Assembly (NCBI GenBank): GCA_018398765.1
Contig: JAHBMJ010001664.1
Span: 1 to 24,734, forward strand
Length of the DNA: 24,734 bases
DNA from: Chromera velia
Lineage: Eukaryota > Sar > Chromeraceae
Direction of reading: 5' to 3'
Part shown: positions 8,037 to 19,400 of the stretch, piece by piece
How positions within the stretch are numbered: the stretch's first letter is position 1
Layout of the letters: every line of letters begins with the position of its first letter
The notes under the pieces: generated by a model
The model's input: only the letters and a program-made list of their open reading frames with translations
Database searches by the model: none
What the model was told of the DNA's origin: nothing
Program-made: the position numbers and the translations under genes

Positions 8037-11000
8037 ATGAGCAGTACGGCCGTCTCCCCGTCTCCTTCCTCCCCGTCTCCAGCCGACATTTCCATCCCTC
8101 TCACAGAAGAGGAGGCGCGTCTCTTCGACCTGCTCAAGAGCGCCTTGAGGGAATGCGGACTGAAGACGACGATGAGAGTCGCTGGGGGGTGGGTGAGAGA
8201 CAAGATCCTTGGGAAAACCTCTCCAGACATCGACATCGCTCTGGACGACATGACTGGAAAGGATTTTGCTGAGAAAGTCACAGAGTGAGTCCGTCAGTCA
8301 GACAGCCAGTCTTTCAGCCACTTATTAGAGAAATGGGAAGAGAAGGATCGCATGAGATCACAGAATCAGGAGGGGCATGATGGAGACATTCTGAGTGAAC
8401 AAGGAAATTAGTTTTTGAGTGAGAAACGTGAATTAAGGGAAGAGACACCCACCCTCCCACCCGCACAAAGAGACATGGGTGTCTCTCCACGAGGAGAGTT
8501 CGGCCTCCCTGTAGCTTCTTTCAGTCAGGTGCGGCTGAAAAAAAGAGAAAAAGAAAGAGTAGATGAGAAAAGAGGAAATGAAGAAAGTTAATTAAAGTGC
8601 ATCAATCCCCTTGCCCCTGTTTCGAACATTTTGCTCTTCTGCCTTTCCATGCCTTCTGTTAGCTTTCTTCTCCTTCAGACACGTACGTTTTCTCCCTTGC
8701 GTTCCTTTCAGATGGATGAAGACAAAGGGAATGGAGACGCACTCCGTTGGGGTCATCCGTTCGAATCCCGACCAGTCCAAACATCTCGAGACAGCAACCA
8801 CCAGCATCGCGGGACTCAAAATCGATTTTCTCAATCTCCGAACTGAGAGCTATGCCGAGCACACGAGAATTCCGACTGCGGAAATCGGAACTCCAGAGGA
8901 AGGTTGGTCAGTCATTTAACTCATTCTTTTCTTGTGCACTTGAATGCATGCCCGTAGCTGTGCCTACCCGGCGAGTGTGGGCGTCGATTTTCTTGTCGAT
9001 CTCATCGAGAATGGAAACCATTGAATTTCGCCCTCCCTGTGCATGCCAAAAAAAAAATATCGAGTGCTCACTTTCCTCCCATCGACTTCCCTTTTCTCCC
9101 TCTGGTGAGTTCCTCGCTGTCTGTCTGTCCATCAGTCTGTGTAAAAACAAACGGTGAAACTGTTACCGACTGTTTTCTTTCTTTCAGATGCCAAGAGACG
9201 AGACTTCACCTTCAACGCCCTGTTCTACAACATCAACACAGCAACGGTTGAGGATTTCACAGGTCGGTTCGGTGGACACAAAACAGAAAGGAGTTCTCAA
9301 TTTCACATGGGAGGGAGCAAAGGGAGCCCGCAGCTGCAGTCAGGCAGACAGAGAACTTCTCAATCGGTGGAGGGAGAGAAAGAGACGGGCAACCGGGGAG
9401 AGGGGTGTAACAAAAAATGGGACAGAGGTATTCATACTTTACGGAGGTCCACTCGACTCCTTTCCTTTTTCTTCTCCAAATGTGCGCGTTTGTTCATCGT
9501 CCTGTTTCTTTCTCCTCCCCCCTTTCCCTCCCTCCCCTGTGTTCATCTCATCGCATCTTCCCTCACTCACTCACTCCCTTTCCATTTCAGGCCACGGCCT
9601 GACCGATCTCCGTCGGGGTGTTGTCCGCACCCCTCTTGACGCACGCACGACGTTCCTCGACGACCCCCTCCGAGTTCTCCGAGCTGTGCGCTTTGCCTCA
9701 AGGTCAGTCAGCAGCCTGGGGAGGAGAAACAGAATTTCGACTGGGGGGTTTTGCGTTTCGGCTCTTTGCCCTGCTTTTGTTCGTCTGTCTGTGTGAGATA
9801 TTACGGGAAACAAACAAACAAAGTGCGAAGACGTATCGTTATTTTTCTGTTCGCATTCGCCCATCTTCTCTCTCTATTTCCCTCCCTGCAGATACCGATT
9901 CGAGCTGACTGAAGACGTGAGGGACAACTGCAGATGCAAGGAGGTGCATGAGGCTCTGGCAAACAAGGTCGGGTCGGAATGTGCTGCGGTCGGGTGCATG
10001 GTCGGTTGGATCGATGGGCAGATGGGCATCTATGTGTGTGTGTGTGTGTGTACACCCATGCATGCAGACTGACTCTGCTTAGGCAGGCAGGCAGGCAGGC
10101 CGGTGGCTGGCTGAGAGAGACGATCACTGCGCAGGGACCGAATGGTTGTGGACTGGAGAGAAATAATTGACAGGGGACAGTTTTTTTCTCTCCAGTTGAG
10201 ACAAGCATCTGAGAGGATAGCTGAATGATGACTCAGCAGGCGAACGAATGACTATATTGACTGCATGTTTGCCTGCCTGCAGGTGTCCCGAGAAAGAATA
10301 GGGGTCGAGATGGAGGGCATCATGAAGAAGTCCGACCTCGTTTTCGCATTCGGTCAGTGGGTCCGTCGATGGATGAATCGGGCAGAGCGCTTCTTCCTTC
10401 CTGTCCTCTTCCTGTGCTCCTCCCTGTCCGCCTCCATGCCTCCCTTCTTGACTTTCTTTCTGCACATGTGTGAATGACTGGCTGGCTGACTGCTGAGCTC
10501 AGTGCCTGACTCTAACGTCCATGTTTTTTTCTTGCGCCTTCACGCGTCTCTCTCTTTGCTTTTCTGAGTGCTCTCGAGATCGATTCATATGCGAGCGCAA
10601 ACATATTTTGTCGCCGCCTGGTTGCCCTATTCTTCAATCAGGGAAACTGACACGACAGGATTCAGTTTCTTTGCCTGCGGACCGTCCCTCCCTGGCTGCC
10701 CTCCTGCGTGTATGATTTGAGAAAAGGAAAGAGAGGAACATACTGTCTGTCTGTAAAAGAAAGAAACCATAAACTCTGTCTGTTTGTCTGTGTATCTATC
10801 TGTCTGTCTGCAGGAATGATTCGCGACCTGAGTCTGTGCGACGTCATCTTTCCTCTTCCAGAGGGTGAGGGTGAGCTTTGCTCTCTTGCTTTCTTTCTTT
10901 CTTTGGTGTCTTCATTCATATCTATCTGTTCTTGTACGGCTTCCATCACATTTTGTGCCCCCGGGTCTGTCTGAGCACGAGTTGGAGTTCCCATCGGACC

Positions 11001-11201
11001 AACCGCCCTGGAATATGAATATCATGAAGAAAGAGGGGACACGGACTGCATGTCCTGATTTGTCTCGTCCTCCTGCTCACGATGCCATGAAGGGAGCGTG
11101 CGGAGAAACACTAGAGAAACGAAAAGGAACGCGCGATTCTCCATCACTCACTTCCAGAAAGTGCCTCCATCTCTCTCTGTCTCTCTCTCTCTGTCTCTCT
11201 G

Positions 11202-11279
<78 letters not shown>

Positions 11280-11384
11280 GTGTGTGCATGTGCGTGTATT
11301 TGTGTGCGTGTGTATGTGTGTGTGTCTGCGTCTCTCTCTTTCTTAGACCGATACAAGTACACACAAACACACGTACACACAGAT

Positions 11385-11419
<35 letters not shown>

Positions 11420-14400
11420 TACAGTAAGAGACACCATTCTGCTGTTTCTGTGCCTCTCTGTCGCTCCTGGCCTGCGTCTCCTCATTGTTTGTTTTTCTCT
11501 CTCTCCGTGTTTTTTCTTCTTCTCCTTTCTTTCTGCTCTCTCTCTCGACTTCCTTCCTTCCTTCCTGCCTTCCTACCTACCCCCAGGCCTCGAAGGAGAG
11601 GGGGGGTCGGTGGAGCGCTCGTACGACCTCGGCATTGCTCACGTCCGCAGTTATCTTTGGCTAGAACGAAGGTGGGATTTTTCGTTTTTGTATGCGGAAG
11701 AGAAAAAGTGGTTTCAGAAGCATCTCGCTAGAATAGTGGGAGAACGGGCCTGGATGAGTAGAAAGACGCTTACCTTTTGCGGCGCGTCAACGCGCGCAAA
11801 GATCTCTCTATGTTGATTTGCGCGGCCTAGTTGGAGTCATGTGCGGGAAGTTCGGTATCTCTCTCGTTCTCAATCCGAAGTTTCCGCAATATGTGTTTCA
11901 GTTGCCTGTCTGATTCGGAGCTGCTTCATTGCTTCTGTTTGTGTCACTGTTCTTCTGGCTGGTTGCCTGCAGGCTTCGGAGTGCTGCACAAAGCGCGGCG
12001 TTGGGAGAAAAGCAGCGGCAGGGAGCGGATCTTTTGTTGAGGGCATTTGAGGAGCAAGAGGGGGATCACAAAAGAATAGGGGCATACGCAGCCTTTCTGA
12101 TTCCGTTTGCAGGTATGTCGATAAGTGTATGCGTCAAAAAGGGCTCTGCGAAGGATCATGAAGGTTGAACACCTCTGATTGTTCCCACTTTTAGTTTCAG
12201 CCGTCTCCGTCCTCCCCCCCTTCTTTACAGGCAGAAGAAGGCAGGGTGAAAAGAGCGGTGAAACCAACCCCTTCACTGGCCTCTTGCGTGTCGCTTTTTT
12301 CTATTCTGTGAAGGTCAAGTCGAGGGCATAAAACAAACGCGGCTCGATTCGAATAAAATTTGGATGATTCTTTCTATGTTTCTTTGCGTGAAGGTCTTGA
12401 GTACAAAACGAAGAAACAGAGACTCGAGCCGGCAGTGCAACACGTGATGCTGGAGGGGTTGAAACTTCCCAAAAGGGATGCGGACAGGTTGGTTGGTTTG
12501 GTGGTGTTTTGCGTAGTTCGTATAATTTGTTGGCTGGTTGGTTGGTCGGTCGATCGGTGGGACGGCTCGTATGCTCTGTGGGCGTACTTGCCTTGTTGGA
12601 AATTTAGTTCGAGCGCTTTTTGACAGGTGCGTTTGTTGGTTCTTTGATTGGGTGGGTTGGGTTGGGTGCTTGGCTGGCTGGCTGGATGGTTCGCTTTTTC
12701 ATTGGTTCGTTGGTGTTTTGGGCACGTTGGTGCGCGGCGGGCTCCTTCGTTTGTTGTTTTCTGGTAGGTGTTTGTGACTTGACTTAAGCACGGAACGATA
12801 TTTGAATGCTTGAATGCCTGGTAGGCAGTGATTCTTTGCGTGATCAGTTTCCCTTGACGCTCTTTCCTTTTTGTCTTGTCACTGTTGAGTGTTCCTTTCA
12901 TTTTCTGACTTTTTCTGCTCGTTTTTCTCTCCCCCCCCCCGCCTTCTACTCTCTCCAGAATCGTTCTCCTCCACAAGAGCTCCAACGCCTTCCGAGACCT
13001 TCTCCCTCTTCCCGAGACCCTCCTGACAGAGGGGGGGGCGATCTCAGAAGACAGTTCTTCTCCTGCAAGGGCCTCAGATGATGCAGCGTCGTCGTCTGGG
13101 GCCTCTTTGTCTCTCTCCCGGGTCCAGGCGGGGGAGGTACTGCGGCAGGCGGGGGAACTTTGGAAGGTGGGTGGGTGAGTGCCTTAAAGAAAGTATTGGG
13201 GTGCATCGAGAAAGCGGGGGGCGGAATGCTTGCATGCGTCTTGATGGAAAGAGGACTAGGTGGTGAAAGTGCCTCGTTGTCCTTCCTGCTTGCGTGGCTG
13301 GAGAGAGAACCTGCGTTTCTTCTCCAATGACAAATCTTGTGTGTGTGTTTCTGCCTTTCTAGTTAGTACCTTTTGTTTTGCTTTTTGAAGACAGCCAGAA
13401 CAGAGCGGGAGGGGGTCTCCGGTCGTCATACATGCAGTTGCTCATCAGAGCTCCCTCCCCCCTCCCTCTCCTCTAAATCGTCCTATCTTTGTCTTGCTTA
13501 ATCGTTCGGGCGTTTTTTTTTCTGCTTTTCTCCACAGGCGACCAATATGGAGATGTGCAATCGTTTTCCTCTAAGGGTCCTGCCTTGATATGATGCAAGA
13601 AATGAAGAAAAAAAAAATAGAAACTGTGATTCCTCCGCTTCCCCACGAGCCCACATCGCATGTGGCCTCCCTCCCTCCCTTGTTGATGGATGCGTGATTG
13701 AACGAACGAACGAATGAATGCCATCAGATGGCCTGTATCCACGAAAGTAAATGAAAAAAAAAATGCAGATGGCCTGCATCCTGGCCCTGTGCCGTCACGT
13801 GACGCCGGCCCTCGGGAGCCTCCCGCCTCCTCACCTGACGACCGAACCCGAGCCGCTCGAAATCCCCCCAACGAACGGAAACGGAAATGGAGTGGGGGGT
13901 GTGGAAGGAGGGGCTGTGGGTTCGGTAGGGGGAGTACAAAGGGAGGAGAGCACTGGAGGGGGAGAGGGCACGAGTGTGGCTTCGTCCATTCTTCGTCACT
14001 TCTGTGTGGGTGCAGAAGAGATTCGGGCCCTGGGCCTGGAGGGGGTGTGGGATCTGAAGCCCCTTCTCGATGGTGGAGAGGTGCGTCGGTCGGCTGAACC
14101 AATCAATCAAATTATGGACATGCATGCTGCTTTCATTCATTTCCTTTCATTTCGATCGATCAATGCAGCTGCAGCTTTTTGAAAGGGCGGGAGAGAGAAG
14201 CAAACTCTACAGGCGTGTTCTCTGTGACGGTGATGATGATTTGTTTTTGACTTGCGGTCCCATTTTGTCGTTCTGTCGGACCTGTTCTGTTGTTTACAGA
14301 AGAATGTACGAGAGTGCATATGACTGTGGGTATATGCATATGAATGATAGTATGTCTGCACGCATGCAGCTGAAGAAGAGCGTTCTCCCGAATCTGCCCA

Positions 14401-14444
14401 AAGGGCCTGAATTCAAAATTGTGCTAGATGAAGAGGTCAGCTGA
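7602..14444 (+). CDS. CCA1: tRNA nucleotidyltransferase (CCA-adding enzyme), 13 exons
   Basis: This enzyme adds the 3' CCA to tRNAs. Exons by GT-AG sites and protein continuity: 7602-8284, 8712-8902, 9188-9262, 9591-9702, 9892-9967, 10283-10352, 10814-10864, 11587-11671, 11973-12112, 12394-12487, 12959-13166, 13769-14080, 14370-14444. The total is 2172 nt, or 723 residues, in frame throughout. Class II motifs appear in order: GGWVRD (residues 195-200) and catalytic DID (D209, D211); HSVGVIRSNPDQSKHLETAT; KRRDFTFNALFYNINT; DDPLRVLRAVRFASR (motif D); SRERIGVEMEGIMKK (motif E); then a helical body ending GLEGVWDLKPLLDGGE and LPKGPEF. It is longer than the human enzyme (434 residues) because of a ~170-residue N-terminal extension and Ser- and Gly-rich inserts in exons 11-12. 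The extension suggests organelle targeting, and an internal Met at 8037 could start a cytosolic form. The last exon is the least certain: the frame stops just past the exon-13 donor-like GTCAGC, and a further exon is possible. Confidence 0.88.
10025..10102. repeat. Short (TG)n and (GGCA)n tracts in intron 5
   Basis: The intron between exons 5 and 6 of the CCA-adding enzyme gene carries a TG dinucleotide run at about 10033-10051 and a GGCAGGCAGGCAGGC run at about 10083-10100. These are simple repeats with no coding role. Confidence 0.75.
11161..11425. repeat. (CT)n, (GT)n and (CA)n microsatellite cluster in intron 7
   Basis: Inside the intron 10865-11586 of the CCA-adding enzyme gene are successive tracts: CT-rich at 11161-11220, TG-rich at 11220-11330 (with CGTG and CATG interruptions), and CA-rich at 11357-11420. 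The TG and CA tracts are mutually complementary, so the transcript could fold into a long imperfect hairpin. All six frames stay fairly open here, which creates false coding signals such as VCVCVCV or HTHTHTH. Confidence 0.9.
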
Positions 14445-16473
14445 GAGAGACGAGAAAGAAAGGTGGAATGAATAGTCCGAGTGATCGTTTTCTCTGTAGC
14501 TGTTGCCCCCTCCTACGTAGTTCGAAGAGAAATCAGCAGGCGGCCGGCAGGGTCTCTGATCGGCAAAATGAAAACAGTGGAGTGGCAAAAGATTCCATTC
14601 ACAGAAGAGGTTGCAAGGTCAAAAGACGCTACTGCAGTCTGACTGAAGGCACAAGGAAGGAGGGACTTCCTTTGTAGATGGGTACACGATATCTCGCGCT
14701 GTTCGGCTGTCTATGTTTGAAATTTGGTTGCAGGAAAGGTAAGGAAGGCGCTTCAATGGCCTGACCATCGAGAGCTTATTCGAGATTCCGTGTTTTCCTT
14801 ATCATCGCTGCTTCTTCAACTTATTCAGACTCAGCAAATAAATGTAAGTGCAACGCTCCCGCTCCTCTGCCGATTTCCTGGTGTTTGCAGATGAGATGGA
14901 TGCTTGGTCACCCAGAAGGCACGAAGGAGCAATGTGCAAGTCACCTCCGCGAAACCTTTGAAAAATTCCGCTAATATACAAGTATATGAAGTCTGAAATG
15001 ATGGTGATGTACTATTCAGATGTAGTGTGCTTTACTATGGCAACACTTCTGGCAACTTGAAGATAGTGCACGTTCTTGCTGCAATATCATAAATATTCAC
15101 TTCAATTCATCATCATACGAATCAGACATATTGATTTGTTATTATTTCAGGAAGTCTCATGCATAGTATATGACTAGCTGCATGCTGCAGTAAGTTTATA
15201 ATATTTACCTAGATCTATGTATAAAGTAAAATAATAACTATGACTATTATTATTATTAGCAGCGGGCAGCAGCCCGGCAGCTTGACAGCTTATGGTTAAG
15301 TCACAGAAGCCATTGAAAAGAAGAAAAAAAAAAAGACCGACTTACTGAGTCTCATTAACGCGGCGACGTTTTCTTTACAATTTCTGATGGTCAATCTGAC
15401 CAGATGAGTGACTATTAGGATTACCAATTACGGTTAGGATTAAGATTTATCTCCGGAGGATCGCCATGGCCTCCCGAATACCGAATGTCCGACATGCAGC
15501 TTTTAGGGGAAACGTCTAATTTATTGCATGACTTGTCTCGCAGAGTATAACGCAGCAGCTGTATAGGCTTTCTCCTCAGCCTCTGCATGCACATTCTAAC
15601 TATTATATATAGTAGTTCCAAAGTGAATTTTACTTAACGAAGGGTTATAACATATTTATACATATTTGGAAGTATTAATTTGATTGAATTACTTGACACA
15701 GCTTATAGAAAGCGTAGTAGGGGCTCTAGGAGGTAGGGTACTCATAAAATAATTCATTCTGGCCTGTTACATACTAAGGTTACATACATAAGTACTGCAT
15801 GCGCGAAAGAGAACAAAGTCGCATGATATACTATAATAAACTCAACTTTTATGGATGAGTACCTCGAAATCTCTCATAAAAAGAACGAAAAAGAAGATGT
15901 TTCAAAATTTCGAGGGAGATATGCGTTAACTTGTGTGAAGAACTACTTCTGCAAGCCTTTTTCGTTGTTGAGCTGCCCTTTGAGGACTGCTTCGCGCAAG
16001 AAAGCATATATGCATGTCATAAAAAAAAGGCCCTGGAAAGTTTGGGGGCCCGCAATGGGGAGCACTTATATCCGTTTACTTGTTGGTTTTAATAATTACT
16101 TGTTATAAGAAAAATGGATCATGCTTTCCGGGGTCGTTCGCATGCTTGCGTGCGTCAGATGCATGATGCAACACCGTGCAACACTGGATTCTTGCGACTG
16201 ATCGAATTGCAACGCTCATCGAAATAAAAGATTCAACCAGCACGTACAGTGCAATTCTCTAGGCAAACTTCACCCCTTTACATATCCACTTTGTCTATAG
16301 AGGATCGATTCACGGAGAACTGGAACTTATCCCTTCAATGTTGAAGTTTCTCCTGAGCTGGGGAACGACCTTTTGGAATGAATCAGATGTCTGAACTTGA
16401 AGCGAGTCAACTGTTGCAGAGCAGATTTCCCTTGCCTGTCTCTTGACTTGAACCGTCACGCCGTGCCTTCAAG
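14445..16473. other. Intergenic stretch, no gene seen
   Basis: About 2 kb lies between the CCA-adding enzyme gene and the HNH protein gene. 14468-14677 is GC-neutral and might still hold 3' UTR or a last exon of the upstream gene. 14960-16130 is AT-rich with an ATT microsatellite at 15245-15259. The open frames at 15421-15621 (minus) and 15851-16108 (plus) show no recognisable domain. 16130-16473 would be the promoter and 5' UTR of the HNH gene. I see no RNA gene. Confidence 0.55.
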
Positions 16474-19400
16474 ATGAGGTGCATTGCCGCAACTCTCCCT
16501 CGGCGTGCTTCAGACCATTCTATTTGTTCTGCACCTTCCTCCCTTTTCCAGAGAACTTCTGCCCTCTTCTCAGAGACCGAAAGGCAGAAAGGGAAGCCCT
16601 CTGTTGTGAATGGAAGATGGGGAGCTCAGGCAGCTACGGAGCAGACCATGAATATGGAAACTCACAGTTGTCACAGCCTTGTCCCAGACAGTCAGAGGCT
16701 ATCTGTGTCACGTCATCTCGAAACTTCAACATCGACTGCGTTTCCCAAAAGGGGGGACGAAGGAGGACTGCAGATCCAGTCCGTCACGTATCCCCCTCTT
16801 TACTTCCGCCTGTTCCCTTTCACTACTCTCACTACTCCGTCCAGGGACAGGACTTATGATCTCAGATACATCCGCGAAGCTCACATTCAGTCCGTCTACG
16901 CAGGTTTTCGAACTCGAAGTAAGCTCGGAACAGTAGCTGCCGTCTCTGCTGCCCCCGCAGACTTAGGGTCTATTGCAGATGCAGTCTGCGCAGGTCTGGA
17001 GAGAGGGAACAGCGGGGGGCGTTCTTACTTTTCAACTCAGGGCTTATCATGGACTGGTGGGACCTCTTCTTCTCCCGCTCATCCGGGAAGGGAGTCCTCA
17101 AGGTCTAATTCTCAGAACCCGGACCATCCGCAGAGACGTCTTTGCCCGCATGGCAGGCGAAAATACTCTTGCAAAGAGTGTGGGGGGCAAGGGATTTGTG
17201 AACATGGTCGTAGACGCCATTGCTGCAGAGAATGTGGGGGTAGCTCAATTTGCATTCATGATCGTGTACGCGCTAATTGTAGAGAATGTGGGGGCAGTGC
17301 CATTTGTGCTCATGGGCGAATCAAGTACGCGTGTGTCGACTGCGGTGGGAGTTCCATTTGTGAGCATGGTCGTACGCCCAGTCTGTGTCGAGAGTGCGGA
17401 GGGGGTGGAATCTGTGAACATGGAAGACAGCGCTCCCTTTGTAGGCAGTGTGGGGGTAGCAGCTTTTGCCAACACGGTCGAATCCGCTCCCGATGTAGAG
17501 AACGCGGAGGGATTCCGAAAGGTATCTGCGAACACGGTCGGTTACGCACAACGTGCAGAGAGTGTGGAGGTGGTAGCATCTGCGAACACGGACGTCAGAG
17601 AAGCCGCTGCGCAGAATGCCAAAAGGACAATCCTGCGTTTCATGAAAGACGTGAAAAGCAGAAAGAGAGATACAGAGAAGATGTTGCATACCGCTTGGCA
17701 TACGTAGTCAGAAATTCGGTCCGCAGATGCCTGACCGCTTTTCGAAAAGGTAAAGCCCCGACTCAGAGCAAGCGTACCCATGAATACCTCGGGTGTTCGT
17801 TCCCCGATCTCAAAGCCCACCTCGAGAAGGATGACTTCCACGGCAACCCCGGAATGTCGTGGGAAAATTACGGGAGTTTGTGGCACGTTGACCATATTGT
17901 GCCCATTATGTTCGAAGGGGATGGCGGTGAAAAGCCCAGTGCAGAGACCCAAATAACCAGACTCCATTTTTCGAACCTCCAACCAATGTGGTCACAGGAG
18001 AACCTTCGGAAGGGCAACAGATTTGTGGGGAAGGTTCCATCGCTTTCCCTCCTCCCATTACAAATGCCGTCCGCCACGCAGCAAAAAGGGATTGGGGTCA
18101 AATCATCTGTGTCAGGACGTCCGAATGTCTTTGGGGCCAGAAGCGTCCAAAGCTTCTCCTCATGGGCTGCCCCCACTCCATCCCTTTGGGGCAGTCATTT
18201 GTGTAATACTTCCAGACTGCATGGGGGGGGGATGGTAGCATCAAGCGACGGGGGGTTGGTGGAGGGGAGGCGAGCATGCGGTGAGCGAAGCAGTTGCCTC
18301 TCTGCAAGACAGGTCAGGTCTCTGTCAGTCCTTGCATCCTTCCCCTTGCCTGTCGAGGTAGACCGATTCGACGGAGGACCCCCTTACGGATGTGTTAGGC
18401 AGAGAGAGAGTGAGCCACTAAGGGGCGGGAAAGCACCCAGAAGCCCAACAGAAGAAATCCGGAGGCGGAAAGAAATCCTACGACAGCCAGCCGTACAAAA
18501 GGAGAGCCCAAAAGAGACTGTGTATTCAGCAGTTTCCAGTCCCAGTCTCTCCCAGGCTGCCTTTCAAAGAGCTCGCTGCCCCCATGGAAGGCAGCAGTAT
18601 GACTGCAAAGAGTGCGGGGGGAAAGGTATATGTGAACACGGACGTGTTCGGAGGACGTGCAAAGAGTGTGGAGGGTCACAGATATGTGAGCATGGTCGCG
18701 TCCGAGCGGCATGCAGAGAGTGTGGGGGGTCACAAATCTGCGAGCATGGTCGCGCCCGATCAACATGTAAAGAGTGCGGGGGGTCCCAGATTTGCCAACA
18801 TGGTCGTGCTCGCTCCGCGTGCAAAGAGTGTGGGGGGTCACAAATCTGCGAGCATGGTCGCGCCCGATCAATGTGCAAAGAGTGCGGAGGGTCCCAGATT
18901 TGTGAGCATGGTCGAAGGCGCACGGTCTGCAGAGAGTGCAAGGGAACCTCTATTTGTGTACATGGACGCCCGCGGTACTACTGCAGGGGCTGCGGTGGAA
19001 CAGGCATGTGTGAGCATGGACGCAGACGCAGCACTTGCCGAGAATGTAACGGAAGTCAAATATGTCAACATGGCAAGCATCGTAGCATCTGTAAAACATG
19101 CGGAGGGAAGAGTCTTTGTGAGCATGGTCGGCAGCGTACCCATTGTAAGGAGTGCGGGGGGAGTCAAGTGTGTGAACACGGCCGAATTCGCTCAACATGC
19201 AAGCAGTGCGGGGGTGGAGCCATTTGCCATCATAACAAATACAGAAGTACATGCTCAGAGTGTCAACGAGACAACCCTGCCTTTGCAGAAAGGAGGCAGC
19301 GGGCAAAAGAAGCAAGAAAGGTTCGATACAAAGAGGACGCCGTTTTTCGGTTGGGTGAAGTCACACGTTCCACCGTCGCCAAGTGCATCGCGAACATCCG

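Noticed and set aside
8740-8780. tRNA-like T-arm word GTTCGAATCCCGACCA
   Set aside because: No matching acceptor, D or anticodon arms are found, and the stretch is explained as exon 2 of the CCA-adding enzyme (VGVIRSNPDQ).
10865-11816. Open frames reading VCVCVCV, HTHTHTH or SLSLSL
   Set aside because: Translations of TG, CA and CT microsatellites inside intron 7 of the CCA-adding enzyme gene. Only 11587-11671 is an exon.
12374-12985. 203-codon minus-strand open frame
   Set aside because: It lies opposite exon 10 and a simple-sequence TTGG/TGGT-rich intron of the CCA gene; composition is explained by the repeats.
13473-14140. Long minus-strand open frames opposite exon 12
   Set aside because: Shadows of the Gly- and Pro-rich exon 12; no conserved motif.
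16993-19263. CRISPR-like array from the regular 54-bp repeats
   Set aside because: The repeats are contiguous, protein-coding in one frame, and have no unique spacers; the genome is eukaryotic.
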